A stretch of 64,000 bases of DNA from Tetracentron sinense (GCA_015143295.1 CM026557.1:40619965-40683964); one strand, 5' to 3'; positions 11,456-22,422 are shown, counted from the first letter of the stretch. Numbers and translations are program-made. Notes: generated by a model not told the origin, from the sequence alone.

Positions 11456-12200
11456 AGCACCAATTATGAACCTGGAATCAACCCTCATCCTTTGTCCAGT
11501 CTTGAGACGAGCAATCAATGCAATGCAATGCAATGAGCAACACAATAAAATTATTATTTCTCTTTGGTGGGAGAGTAAAATATGTTGCTTAAGTTAAGTT
11601 GATATAATGTGTTCACTATTCTTTTATATAAAAAAAATTATCTTATATACTCTATTTTGGAAATGAGCCGTGCTAATTATCTTATGTATAGTATAGATCT
11701 CATATATGTACTAATGAGTCACGCTATCCCTCTAGAAAGCTAAGATGTGCCGATCTTTTTTTTAAAATTTGATTGTTCGTTGTTTATAAGGTGAGTTCAT
11801 TAAGAGACATGTGTTAAAAAATCAGTCTGATCGGACGTGTTTAGAGTTTTTAGACCCTAGTTTATTAGAATTAACCCCTAAGGTTTACTAGACCCTATCT
11901 AGGTTATAGAAATAGCTAGTCTTCCCATCTTCAATCAAATGGCTATAAATATCTCATCGAACTTATTTTTTTTCCATGTGTCTCTTGGGAGACCTGTCTT
12001 GACGTCCAACGATTGGATGTTAGAGCAACCCACCACAGTGTCATGCATGTTATAAGGACCGCTCATTAAAGGCTTTAATGAGCATGGCTCAATAGAATGT
12101 TACTCTCATATATTATATACAATATTATACATGTGTATAATGATGTAGTGGAGCATGTGGATTGGCCTTAGTCTGACCCTCTGGTTATAGGGCTTCCAAG
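11456..12200. repeat. Segmental duplication, copy 1
   Basis: Shares with 12395-12800 a run beginning at the CCAGTCTTG word (about 11496), then a TTATTATTT segment, TTAAGT, ATAATGTGT and TACTCTATTTT in the same order. A second block (12110-12200) with ATATTATACATGTGTATAATG and a 'TTGGCCCTAC' end also recurs. The copies are strongly diverged and copy 1 carries extra sequence (about 11660-12100). Probably old copies of one repeat. Confidence 0.5.
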
Positions 12201-12394
12201 AATTTGGCCCTACACTGCCCACAGACCTTGGGGAAAAAAAAGGAGGGCCAGTCTAATTCAGGAACTCTCATTGCAGGACAGAATTGCCACCCCTACATGA
12301 ACTAGATAGGTCTAAACCTTACCCTCAAGGGCCAAGGTTGGGTCAGGTTAGGGCCCAAAAGAAGAAAGAAAAAAGAAATTATACACTACCACCG

Positions 12395-12800
12395 GATACT
12401 AACCTGAAATTAACCATCTTCCTTTATCCAGTCTTGGGATGAGTGATTAAACACAAAATGCAACAAATGAAGTTATTATTTATTATTGTTTTCAATCGGT
12501 GGTAGAGTTAATATTTTTTTCTTAAGTCAAAGATAGTATAATGTGTCTGCTACTCTTTATATTAAAATTATATCTTTTATACTCTATTTTGTTATGTGAT
12601 TAGTTATATTCTTTTTCTGTTCAAATATTTAATTTTGACGCACTACTAACATATGGCATAGTATAAAGGGTTACTATGTATGTATGTATGCATACAATAT
12701 AAATTTCATATATAATGTATAATATTATATATGTGTATAATGGTATAGTAGAGCACACGGCCTGGCCCTTAAGTTGGAGTGCTTTAAAAAATCTGGCCCT
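12395..12800. repeat. Segmental duplication, copy 2
   Basis: Second, shorter copy of the 11456-12200 unit. CCAGTCTTGGGATGAG (about 12428), the TATTATT segment, ATAATGTGT, TACTCTATTTT, then ATATTATATATGTGTATAATGG and CTGGCCCTACC appear in the same order. Confidence 0.5.
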
Positions 12801-13221
12801 ACCAAGTTCACGTTTACATATAGGCTAATATTTCTCTTCCTCTTTATGAGGTGATTAATGGTCGACGTGAATGTATCGTGAACTCTCATATCTTCTTTAC
12901 TAATATAAAGAGGATGCCCATACTCAAAACGTTGATTGAATCTTTTGTAATTCTAAAACTACCCTTTGCTCTTATCTCTTCTCCTTCTGATCTTATATAT
13001 ATTCTCCTTCATATCTTATATATAATGAGCCCTTGTTGACCTAAAAAAAAATGAGCCCTTGAAAATGTAGATCAAATTTTGTGAAATTTCCAAACTACCC
13101 TCATCATAATCATTATACAAGACAAACTTAATTAAATATTTGTTTGGTTCTCATACTACCCCTCACTCATCTATCTATTAGGCCTGGAATTTTCTATGGT
13201 TATAACCAGACTCCTTGGGGT
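12801..13221. other. Intergenic, no gene seen
   Basis: AT-rich DNA between a segmental duplication and a fold-back element. Nothing recognisable. Confidence 0.4.
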
Positions 13222-13745
13222 CCGGTTACGCTACTAAGGTCATTATGTTCCTTTTAATACTCTTTAATTGTGGTTAAGATTCATTGACCCCTAAGGTTCA
13301 CTCAATTATCATTGGATTTTCGAAAAAAAAATATGAAAACCAAATTTAACCCTAGGAATTAGTGAATTTTAACTAGGGTTTTTAAAAATTAATATTTTTT
13401 GTCTAAAAACCAATGATAGGTGGGTGAACTCTACGGGTAGATGAAACTTAACTTCATTTAAGGGGTGTCAAAAGAGACACATGGCAACCTAAGGGCGTAA
13501 CGAAACTCCAACTGTGGTAAGATTCGCCAACCCCTAGGGTTCACCCACTTATTTTTGGTTCTTAGAAAAAAATATTAATTTATTTTAAACCTTGGTTAAA
13601 ATTCACTAACTTCTAGGGTCAAATTTTTTTTTCATATTTTTTCTAAAAGTCAAGGATAGTTGGGTGAACCCTAAGGGTGGATGAATCTTAATCATAGTTA
13701 AATAGTGTTAAAAGGGACACATGGCTACCTCAGTGGCGTAACTAG
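13222..13745. mobile_element. Double fold-back MITE
   Basis: Two inverted-repeat pairs lie head to tail. Outer left arm 13222-13325 (GGTTACGCTACTAAGGT, GTTCCTTTTAATACTC, GGTTAAGATTCATTGACCCC) pairs with 13420-13505. A second left arm at 13515-13570 (GTGGTAAGATTCGCCAACCC) pairs with 13650-13745 (GGTGGATGAATCTTAATCAT, GTTAAAAGGGACACATGGC). The ends at 13222 and 13745 are themselves complementary. No transposase is present. Related arms occur at 18940-19075, 22030-22275 and 60152-60435. Confidence 0.6.
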
Positions 13746-15811
13746 ACTCCTCGCTCTCTTGGCAAAATGCTCCGAAAGAAGAACGTCTCACCAAGGCCCC
13801 GCCCGCCCTTTACTATATCCAAAATGTCTCTAAAGCTTTTTGATTCTTAAAATATCTCAACATCGTATTTCAATAAGCATGACTGACTTCATTTTGGACT
13901 TTTCATTTGGGGTATTCTGAGAGTGTTATAGAATATTTAACGAATCAAAAGGTGTTCTCTGAGATTTCCGAATATTACTATATGTTTGATTTTCATTTTC
14001 CACTATGTTTGGTTTGACTTCAAGCTAGCCCAAGATGAATTATCTGTCGGTGCGTATTTAGACTAAATAATATCTCACTAAATATCTCATTAAAAGTATG
14101 TTAAAAACATTTATAAAATGATAAAACACCACATGGGCCCTTGAATCAACCACCTTATATTCTAAACTCTAGCCCTAGATTCACATTCTGTAACAAAACT
14201 CATATAAAAAAGGATCCTAAATAAAGAAAACTTCAACTGCCAGCTCAATCAAACACATATTGTCAACATGTTGAACATTTTTTAAAACTTTTTTTAAAAG
14301 TAATCGGATAATTCGGATACTATCCAAATCTAGATATTTTAATCGGAGTTAGATACAAATATCATATTTCACTATCTGTCGGATATTTATTCGGATTCAG
14401 ATATTTGAATATATAATCGGATACGAATTCGGATATACCACTATCTGCTCCGTTTACAGCCTTAACTCCACTACCACAAAAACTTAAACAATGAATTTCT
14501 TTAGAATTAAAGTAGAAGAAGAAGAAGAAGAAGAAAGGAGTTTACGTCCTTGCATGAGATGGGGGAAGCTCCTCACCCTCCTCATTTTCCCCTCTCATAA
14601 AGCTCATCACTCCTTCATTGTGAAAATTCATATTTGGTTGTTCATGATTTACATTACCCTAAGCTAAAAAATATATAATTGTTTGATTTTTCTTCAACTC
14701 GATTATTCATATACATTTTCATAATACAAACCAATGGTTAGTGGATGTTTTAAGACAAAATTAATAGGAGTGTTCTTGAAAACGAAGAACCCACAAAATT
14801 TTGAGTTTTGATGGAATTTTTGTGCATAGGATCGATATCGGTTGAAATGGTTGTATCAACCAGGTTTATACAGTTGTATCGACCAGGTCTTTACACCATG
14901 TTAATATAGGTTATCAGGTTGATACCAATCGATACACTAGGCTGATACATGTTGATATTATTGTCCAAACATGTATCGACATATCTACGGATGGCAACGG
15001 TCTGGGTTAATCGGGTAACCCGACCCGACCTTCCCTATTGGGACAAGTTTTGGAGGTTCATAAATTGGGGAGGGGGAGGCTGAGAAATGATGGGTAAACC
15101 CAACCCGGGTTCAGGCCGGGGATGGATTTAAGTTGCCACGCCCCATTTATAATTTAAATGTCTATTTTACTCTTAAATTAATTCTAAAATTACCTTAATA
15201 TCTTAAATATAATATGAAATACCGAATTGACGCACCCCAACTGGTGCTTAACGGGATGAGGTGTGATGGGCTAAGAAGGGTTTTGATAAACGGAGATAGT
15301 GTCACCCGCCTCGACTGGGGTTTGGGATGGGAACAGGGTAGGAGTCTTCCCATTAGGAGCAGGGTAGGGTTGAGGGATCTCGGCCCAAAATCGTTGTCCC
15401 GCCGACAAACCAATCTACAAGTAGAAAGGGAAGGCAATGGAAAGAGGTCCCCCTTCCTCCCTCTGCTATGATCAGATCAGTGGGTAACCATAGTGTACTT
15501 TTTTCATGGTGTTGTTGAGGAAGAGAGTAGCCTTATTAGAGTAAGGTTAGAGAAAGATTCTCCTTTTCATACGCTCGGCAAGTCAGTTCGGTGCTAGACC
15601 TTGATCAAAATCTATCCATACCGATAGACTGGGAGAGTGGAATATCCTTTCAAAACCTTATGAAGGAAAGTCTTATATTCTTACATCTTCCTCATTCTCA
15701 TTTTTACGGTAAATAGAACAGAGGTTTTCTCCTCTATAATGCCATCTTTTTGCAGGTCTCAACACACGCGCTAGAGAAATGTGCATATCCATATCCTATA
15801 CAATGCTTGTA
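13746..15811. other. Intergenic, no gene seen
   Basis: Noncoding. Contains a repetitive ATCGGAT/TTCGGAT-rich stretch (about 14300-14445) ending in CCGTTTACAGCC, a word typical of one end of hAT-type MITEs, and a (GAA)n run near 14513-14535. The start word GGATGGCAACGGTC near 14990 may mark another repeat. No gene recognised. Confidence 0.4.
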
Positions 15812-16017
15812 TGTAGAGCCCCGGACTTTTCATGCTTAATACATGACACTTTCGTAGCCAATTTATCTTTAAAGTAATACAATTAATAAATAAGGAAGAA
15901 ATTGAAAATTCCAAAACAACAGAAATGTTTCTTTTCGAAGTACGAACCCAATGCAAGTTGAATCGTCAAAATCCGACGAGCGGGTCAAAAGATATGGCCA
16001 AAATAGTTTGGACCTGC

Positions 16018-16210
16018 AGAGCACCGATCACTCGGTCCATGGAGCGATCGATCGGTCCAAAACCGATCGATCGGTAGCTATCGACTGGTCAAGATTTTTG
16101 TATGGGGAAATTTTCCAGAGAGTTGATTTTTGGTCGAGAGCTCGGTCAACACACCGATCGCTTGATAGGCAACCGATCGATCGGTCATAAACACCGATCG
16201 CTCGGTCCTC
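16018..16210. repeat. CGATCGATCGG palindromic word cluster
   Basis: Six or more copies of CCGATC(A/G)(A/C)TCGGT or CGATCGATCGG in about 190 bases, spaced irregularly and lying near the start of the element. The self-complementary words could form small hairpins. A functionally comparable set of GTCGACC-type words lies at the same relative place in the related element at 22609. Confidence 0.6.
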
Positions 16211-17099
16211 GTGTTTTTGCAGAAATTTTAGTAAGGGTGTTTCTGTCTTTTGGCGTTTCACTCTTGCCTTAAGAGTTTTGCCCGAACCTTTAGGGCTCAT
16301 TTACCACACTTAGAGACATTGAGAGTTAGAGAAAGAGGAGAGGGCGATTTCTAACTTAGGGTTTACTTTTGGGGAGAAATCAAAGGGGTTTTCAAGACCC
16401 ACAATCACCTCAAGCTTGGATTACTTCAAGATTTTGATTCACGCACGCGAGGAGGAGTTTCTCCAAGCTAGGGCAGCGCCTCACGAACGTTCTTGGAGGA
16501 GTTTTCTTCCTCATTGATCAAGGTCGGTACTTCTTGCTACCCTCCTAGTTATAGTTCTTTTTTTCCTTTATTTTCTTTGTGTTCCTTTATACATCCATGT
16601 ATTATGAGATGAGTTGTGAATGGTGAATGGTGAATGAAGATGAATGTGGGCGATTGGATGCCGTGTGTATTGATGTGATGAATGAAATGGGGAGGGCATT
16701 GTGCAAATAATAAACATACAAGTGTGATGTGAGTATAACCCACCTAGAAAAGCATGACCTAGGTTAAGAAAATAATGAACACACCCTATATTTGATGAAA
16801 TGCCAAGGTGAATAAAATGAGTGATAAATTAAGGGAATGCATGCTTAATTATTCATGAAATTGTTAGGGCTTATGCTAGTGTGTTTCTTACATTTCTTAA
16901 ATTGTGTAAATTATTACTTGCTTAAATTGTGATATGCTATGCTTTATGAATTACCCAAATTGTCATATTAAATTCCAAACGCAAGTATGCACACGATCTC
17001 ACGAGCACGCATGCATGACATGGGTTACCGACGTTTTTCAAGAATGGGATTTAGAGGTGGGGCATATCCTACGATATGTTCTACCTCGCTTTTCACAAG

Positions 17100-17290
17100 A
17101 AAACAATAACAAACATTCCACGAGGGGTCTCCCCTCACTCACAAGTGCATAGCATAAAGAAGGGCCTCCTTTCCCTCGCAAGTACATACATATCATGAAG
17201 AAGGGTCTCCCTTCCCTCTCAAGTGCATTGCATAATGAAGGGTTTCCCTTCCCTCTCAAGGCATCTCACAAGTGCATCTCACAAGTGTAT
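17100..17290. repeat. Degenerate tandem repeat inside element 1
   Basis: About three copies of a 55-60-base unit built from GAAGGGTCTCCCTTCCCTC followed by (T/G)CAAGTGCAT(A/T)GCATAA, then shorter CTCACAAGTGCAT repeats. It lies in the presumed intron of the element. Open frames on the opposite strand here are by-products of the repeat. Confidence 0.65.
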
Positions 17291-17637
17291 CTCACAAGTC
17301 ACAAGATCACAAGCAAACACGCATGACACGCATGGCATGACACGCATGACACGCTAGACAAGATCAAGCAAGACAACCATGACAAGCTTTCAAGTACGAA
17401 AAGGTTATTTCAAGTCAAGTCAAGCGCACAATGATTTCAAGAAGTTTTATCGGCTTTTATGAATGCAAGCATGAGTATATACTGCTTTAACCTGATTGTT
17501 ATGATATGAATTATTCCTGCTTTATATGTGTGAATTGTTTCATGCTCTATGTATTGCTATCTGTATGCTATGACTATTGGTTAGTATTTGGTACCTGCTG
17601 AGTATTCCATGCTCAGCCGTACTTCTTATGTCGGCAG

Positions 17638-17747
17638 GTAATAGCGGAGCGGCTGCTACTTTTGATGTCTGTGCTCCTGGCCCATGGGTGGAGGAGGAGT
17701 ACGTCGAGGAACCTTTGGAGGAACCTCTGGTAGAGGGCTACTATTAG
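17638..17747 (+). CDS. Acidic C-terminal mini-ORF in element 1
   Basis: After a splice-acceptor-like GGCAG (17633-17637), an open frame encodes about 35 residues ending PWVEEEYVEEPLEEPLVEGYY and a stop (17745-17747). A counterpart in the related element (24958-25059) also has PWV-acidic-E-Y-(V/I)-E-E and a terminal YY. I infer the 3' exon of a spliced element-encoded transcript. Its function is unknown and no known domain is recognised. Confidence 0.35.
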
Positions 17748-18042
17748 GTAGTGGTTAAAGATTCTGAGTGATAAAGCTGTGGGTGAGATGAGAGATATAC
17801 ATTCATGTATTTTGGCGGGTCTGTCCGCACTTTCTTTTGGATTTCTTTTGTGTAAACTTGGATTTGTATATACATAGAGGTTTGTTTAGACTTCCGCTGT
17901 GCTTTATGGTTATGTTTCCGCTATGATGTCCTCTATTATATATGTTCTGTGGGTTTTGCAGGTTGGTTTGTCAAGCAAGTCATGATTAGTCGTCCAAAGT
18001 TCACTCTAACTCCTAGGGTGGGTTTTGGGTCGCGACATTGTA

Positions 18043-18939
18043 CGAAATTGATCGATCCACACATTGTTCCTTTCAAATAGAATCATTTTCTCCGCTGCTA
18101 ATTGAGCAGTTGGAAGTGTGCACCATGTAAGCATAAGTAACATGAAATTTAAGGTTTAACATCATAAATGCAATAATTATAAAAAATAAATTCTTGGATT
18201 AATCATACATGTAATGATCTTCACTAATTCCTTTTTGAAAAAAAATACAAGAAACCCGTGAATGAGGGTTTTTCTTCCGTTAATGGAGTTTTCTTTCACG
18301 ATTGTGGTTGCCAATTGTTCCAGCCTTTGATCTTATTGAAACAAAACTCTCTTATCTAGGCATGAGTATCAATTGGATGAGTTTTTTACGTGCATAAAAC
18401 TCTTTAGAACCATTTCTACATGAAAAGACACTTTTTGAATGAAGCTCTATTGTCGAAAATGGGGTGGGGACACAAATATCTTTTTGTCAAATGATTTAGA
18501 TAAAATAGTTCAAAAAGAAAACATTTGCATGTGCAAACACATTTGCACATGCATACGGCCTTTAAGAGAAATGTTTTTAAAGCTTGGGTATTTGGGGAAA
18601 AACCCCAATTAAAGAGAGATCAGTCGTGAATTGGGTGTGAGAGAGGCCCCTTGATTAGTTCCACATGTTTGGTTCTCATAGATTCTCCCTAATAATATTT
18701 TCTTTTTGAAAATTAATCCGTTCAGTTTCCATCCCTATCACTGACACATGTCCCTTTTAATCTGAATGTATCGTCAAATATTCAATATGATTCCACAAGA
18801 TCTATTTTCGTTCAAGTAACGGATTCTAGCCAATTGAAAGGATCTTCTGATCAATCCAGAGATCATTTTGATTCCAAAAGGAAAGGGGCTTAGGGGAAAT
18901 GGGCTATAGCTGGAATCGAAACCGGTTCTTTTACTTACT
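18043..18939. other. Intergenic, no gene seen
   Basis: AT-rich noncoding DNA following the solo-LTR-like element. Nothing recognisable. Confidence 0.4.
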
Positions 18940-19075
18940 TAAGACATCTCAATTTAACCGTGGTTAAGATTTTCGAACTCTTAGATTCATATTTTTAACC
19001 TTAATTTTTAGAAAAAAACATGTTTAAAATATTAACCACGATTAATTATAGTTTAAAAGAACACTTGTCAGCGAT
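18940..19075. mobile_element. Fold-back MITE fragment
   Basis: Left arm TTTAACCGTGGTTAAGATTT (about 18953) pairs imperfectly with TTAACCACGATTAATTATAG (about 19033) around a TTTTTAGAAAAAAA centre. It has the same arm words as the elements at 13222, 22030 and 60152. The borders are approximate. Confidence 0.45.
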
Positions 19076-19129
19076 GAGGAGGCGTGATGCCGCTCCTCCC
19101 TCAATTCCAAGAGGAAGAATGACCCTAAA

Positions 19130-19472
19130 GTGCAAGAGTGCAAAAGTCCTCTTCTGAAGTGTAGGATGCCAGATTTCCCAACTTTTCCACTTCTAAGAGG
19201 AAGATTGAACCTCTTAATTTCAAACCTAAAAAAAATCAAAAAGATTTTGGCTGAATTTCTAAAATTTCTAGCTCAAAATTTAGATATCCTTTCCAGAATT
19301 GAAACTAAGGTGCAAGAGTGCAAAGGTTCTCTTCAAAAGTGGAATGCCAGATTTCCCAACCTTTCCACTCCCAGGAGGAATTTTGAACCTCTTAATTTCA
19401 ACTCCCCCAAAAAAAAAGAAAATCAGAAAGATTTTGGTCAAATTTCTGAAATTTCAAGCTCAAAATTTAGAT
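19130..19472 (+). repeat. Tandem duplication, period 180 bases, two copies
   Basis: Copy 1 (19130-19309) and copy 2 (19310-about 19472) both begin GTGCAAGAGTGCAAA and contain AATGCCAGATTTCCCAAC or its close variant, TGAACCTCTTAATTTCAA, AGATTTTGG and GCTCAAAATTTAGATA in order. Open frames across it have no family resemblance, so this is a repeat, not a gene. Confidence 0.8.
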
Positions 19473-19935
19473 AGTGTATCCCCTGCTTTGGGGGGAGGTA
19501 CCAGGTTTCATTCCTGAGAGGGTGAGAGTTTGTATATACATATACTCTCCACCCACCCACTAACCGAACAGATATTAACATCTAACCAGCGTTGCAGCCT
19601 AAACATATATCTCGAACCAAAAAATAAAAGATACCCTTTTTAAAAAATTGGAATTATGTGAAAGTGAAGCTTCAAATTTCAAATCACAAGCCAATGATAT
19701 TGTTGAGGTGGCATTAGATATTTTATCCCTCTCAAGTCCAAATTTAGCATTTAGCTATCCCTAAGGGCCAAAAGAAGGGTCCAACTACATTTTTCCTGGA
19801 CTCATCCTCTCGAACAGTACTACACGTAATTGCTATGTACTCCACTCCACAATAATTGAGAACACAATTAGGTCGCTTATTTGAAACAAAAAGATAGAGA
19901 ATTGATGGCAACGTAGCTCAACAGCCGACCACTTA

Positions 19936-20224
19936 GGCTTTGGATTATCTCTGGCGAAGCCAGAAACTCCTCTCGGGGTTCATACATTGTGCGACAGTTG
20001 GCAACAAAATGGGGAGAAGTCATTCCATTTTCTCCCCATAATTTTGACTTCTCCCTATTTGATATCTCTCCCCCTTATTCTCATACACTTATTGCCACAT
20101 GTCTTAATATGTGTGAAGAAGTCAAAATCATGCCCCATGATTTTGACTTCTCCACCACTTATCACCTATTCTATGGAAACCTGAGACAAGCACTTTCTGG
20201 CTTCGCCAGTGACAATCCATGGCC
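19936..20224 (+). mobile_element. Mutator-type MITE, copy 1 (289 bp)
   Basis: Bounded by the 9-bp direct repeat GACCACTTA (19927-19935 and 20225-20233), the duplication size of Mutator-like transposons. Ends are inverted: GGATTATCTCTGGCGAAGCC at left against the complement of GGCTTCGCCAGTGACAATCC at right. Internally a near-perfect hairpin (arms 20113-20132 and 20136-20155, one mismatch) carries GAAGTCAAAATCATG. No transposase is present. The same family is at 58339-58629, inverted. Confidence 0.8.
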
Positions 20225-20233
20225 GACCACTTA

Positions 20234-21177
20234 ATGGGAAGCCCATATGTGACAGTCAGATGCTTTTTAACTTATTCAGCCTATTTATTATACAATTGTA
20301 CAAAAATAGTACTTAAATGTCACTGCTCTTCTGAAATCTATTAATAAAAGTTATTGTTGCAACTACTGTGATTTTGTGATCATTTTATGGTTCCTTTTTT
20401 ATTCTTTTACATAAGGTAAGTGATGAAAAACCCTGGAGAGTAACTACTATAGAGAGTCGAGAGAGCAGGACCGTTGGATTTAACATCAAATGATTCCATG
20501 TCTACACGGGTTTTAAATGATGAACCCAATTAATGCTTTGAAATTATTAGATCTTGATTCCAAGGGTATAGCTCTCGATAATAGGTACTATCCACAGTTT
20601 TAAATCAAGTCCCTTTACATAAATTCATGAACCCCACTTCTCCTATCCACTGCTTTATTCGAAGCAACTCAACGTTTAGTCGACCGAACACGTCAATATG
20701 TGCAGAAGCACACATTTTCCTCGTTTCTCTTGTTGCCAAATTGTTAAAATTTAGCTGTTCGCATTCAGTGTCAAATTCTCAACTCAATAGGTCCACTTTT
20801 GATGTTTTGCGATAACTAAAATTTTTATGAGTAGAGAGTTGAGACCAATGTTACTTGGCTCATCGGTTCGTTGAGAGTATGATGATACAATTCGTTTATT
20901 GATTCGCTTAGGTCCATTAGTTTCATTTGCTTATATATATACACCTTACAATGCATGAGAAAATAAAAAATAGTATAATAAATAAAGAATAACATAGATA
21001 AACTAAATTTTAAGATATGATGTTTATTTGATAAAATTTATTAATGCCAAATTTTTACATCAAGTTATTTATTTAATATGAAATTATAGAAATATGTAGT
21101 CCATTCTCACCCCAATCTCTATTATTATAGAAATATAATACTATTAAATAATTATATTAATAAAAGAACTACCACAA
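20234..21177. other. Intergenic, no gene seen
   Basis: AT-rich noncoding DNA. A 62-codon open frame near 20627 has no recognisable feature. Confidence 0.4.
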
Positions 21178-21185
21178 TCAATGAG

Positions 21186-21475
21186 CGGGGGTGGAGCCAC
21201 ATGGGCCCAAGGGGGTTGAAGCCCACTTTGGAATTTTGACAAAATAAAATTTCTATAGTATTTAATTGGGGTGTAGCCTGTGAGAGGAGGCAGGGCGGAG
21301 GGACGGGGTGCTCTAGCCCCCTTAAAGTACTTATGAGAAAAATATATTTTTTACAAATGGACATGAACAAACATGATGGCTCATGAACTTGACCCTCAAA
21401 AAAACAATTTGGGGCTTACGCCCTCGAACCCCCATTGTTAGCCTCCCCTGCAAGAGAATCCTAGCTTTGCCCTTG
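21186..21475. mobile_element. hAT-type non-autonomous element (290 bp)
   Basis: Flanked by a perfect 8-bp direct repeat TCAATGAG (21178-21185 and 21476-21483), the target-duplication size of hAT transposons. Short imperfect inverted ends: CGGGGGTGGAGCCA at left, complement of TAGCTTTGCCCTTG at right. No transposase coding. Related in its ends to the element at 21701-22405. Confidence 0.7.
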
Positions 21476-21700
21476 TCAATGAGGGAATGACAAAGGTTTA
21501 CAAAGAACATTATCTTTAAAGAGAGATAATGAGAGAAAAATTTTAGGAAAGATAAGAGGTAAATAAAGATCATGCTAAAATTTTGTAGGTCTCACCCATT
21601 GATTTTTGTTTGATGATGCAACCTCACAAATAAAGAAGAGTCCTGTGTGGTATAAAGAGGAAGACATAGGTGACATCCATAGAAATACTCTATCTGTGTT

Positions 21701-22405
21701 CAAGGGCGAAGCCACATGGGCCTAGGGGGGCTGAAGCCCCCCCCCCCCCCCCTCCTCTTCAACTTTGGGATTTTTTTTTGTATAGTATAACATGGGCGTT
21801 GCCTAGGAGCAGGTGCGAAGCCAGGTGGCAGTAGGGGCTCTAAGCCCCTCGAGAAAAAAAATTTATAATTATATTATTTACGTAGGCATGGGAAGGAAGC
21901 ATTTGCCCCCATCAACTTTAAGAAAAAATAAGTTTTATATTATATCATTTAGTTTAAGATGACATAACCATAAGCCATGAGCAAATGAACAGCAGCCCCT
22001 AACTATAAAAAAATTATAGGAAAATGCTTAACTTACCGGCGATCTCCTCATGTAACCAAATGGTCGGTCCTCATTGGTCCATTCCCCACTTTTTAACACT
22101 CACCAACTATGGTTAAGATACTCATACCTGGAATTAAGCAATCCAACCTCATTTTTTAGAAAAATAAAATAAAATTCTTAACATTAATTTAGTTAAGCTT
22201 AACCAAGGTTAAAGGAGTGTTAAAAGGAACATGGTAGTAAGTTAAGCAGTGGACCCTGGGGTCGGCTAATCACTCGAATTACAAATGGACAAAGAGACGA
22301 GATGACCCACAAATTGGGCCCTAACAAAATTTCCAAGGACTACTCCCCTGAACCCCCCCGATCTCCTTGTTAGCCCTCCTGGAAGGAAGTCCTTGTTCCG
22401 CCCTA
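21701..22405. mobile_element. hAT-type non-autonomous element (705 bp, carries another insertion)
   Basis: Starts CAAGGGCGAAGCCA and ends TTCCGCCCTA. It is flanked by TCTGTGTT (21693-21700) and TCTATGTT (22406-22413), an 8-bp duplication with one mismatch. Contains a 16-base C run (21737-21752) where assembly or replication slippage is likely, and a fold-back MITE at about 22030-22275. Confidence 0.6.
22030..22275. mobile_element. Fold-back MITE nested in the hAT-type element
   Basis: Left arm (TTTTTAACACTCACCAAC, TATGGTTAAGATAC) pairs with right arm (TTAACCAAGGTTAAAGGAG, TGTTAAAAGGAACATGG) around TTTTTTAGAAAAATAAAA. Same family as at 13222 and 60152. It lies wholly inside 21701-22405, so it inserted after that element or was part of it. 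Confidence 0.5.
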
Positions 22406-22422
22406 TCTATGTTATATGGTAG

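Larger units (their letters stand above)
15812..18037 (+). mobile_element. Long solo-LTR-like element 1 (2.2 kb)
   Basis: Starts TGTAGAGCCCCGGAC, ends GGGTCGCGACA, and is flanked on both sides by the 5-bp duplication TTGTA (15807-15811 and 18038-18042). TG...CA ends plus a 5-bp target duplication are the hallmark of LTR retrotransposon insertion. With no internal domain, a solo LTR is the simplest reading. Inside are palindromic CGATCGATCGG words, a transcript-like leader, a possible splice donor at about 16523 (AAGGTCGGTA), a short tandem repeat and an acidic mini-ORF. The same architecture recurs at 22609-25331. Probably Ty3/gypsy, but the lineage is not proven. Confidence 0.65.

Noticed and set aside
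15812-18037. Reading the element as a DNA transposon with TGT...ACA inverted ends
   Set aside because: The 5-bp duplication and TG...CA ends fit LTR insertion better, though the inverted similarity of the ends was noted.
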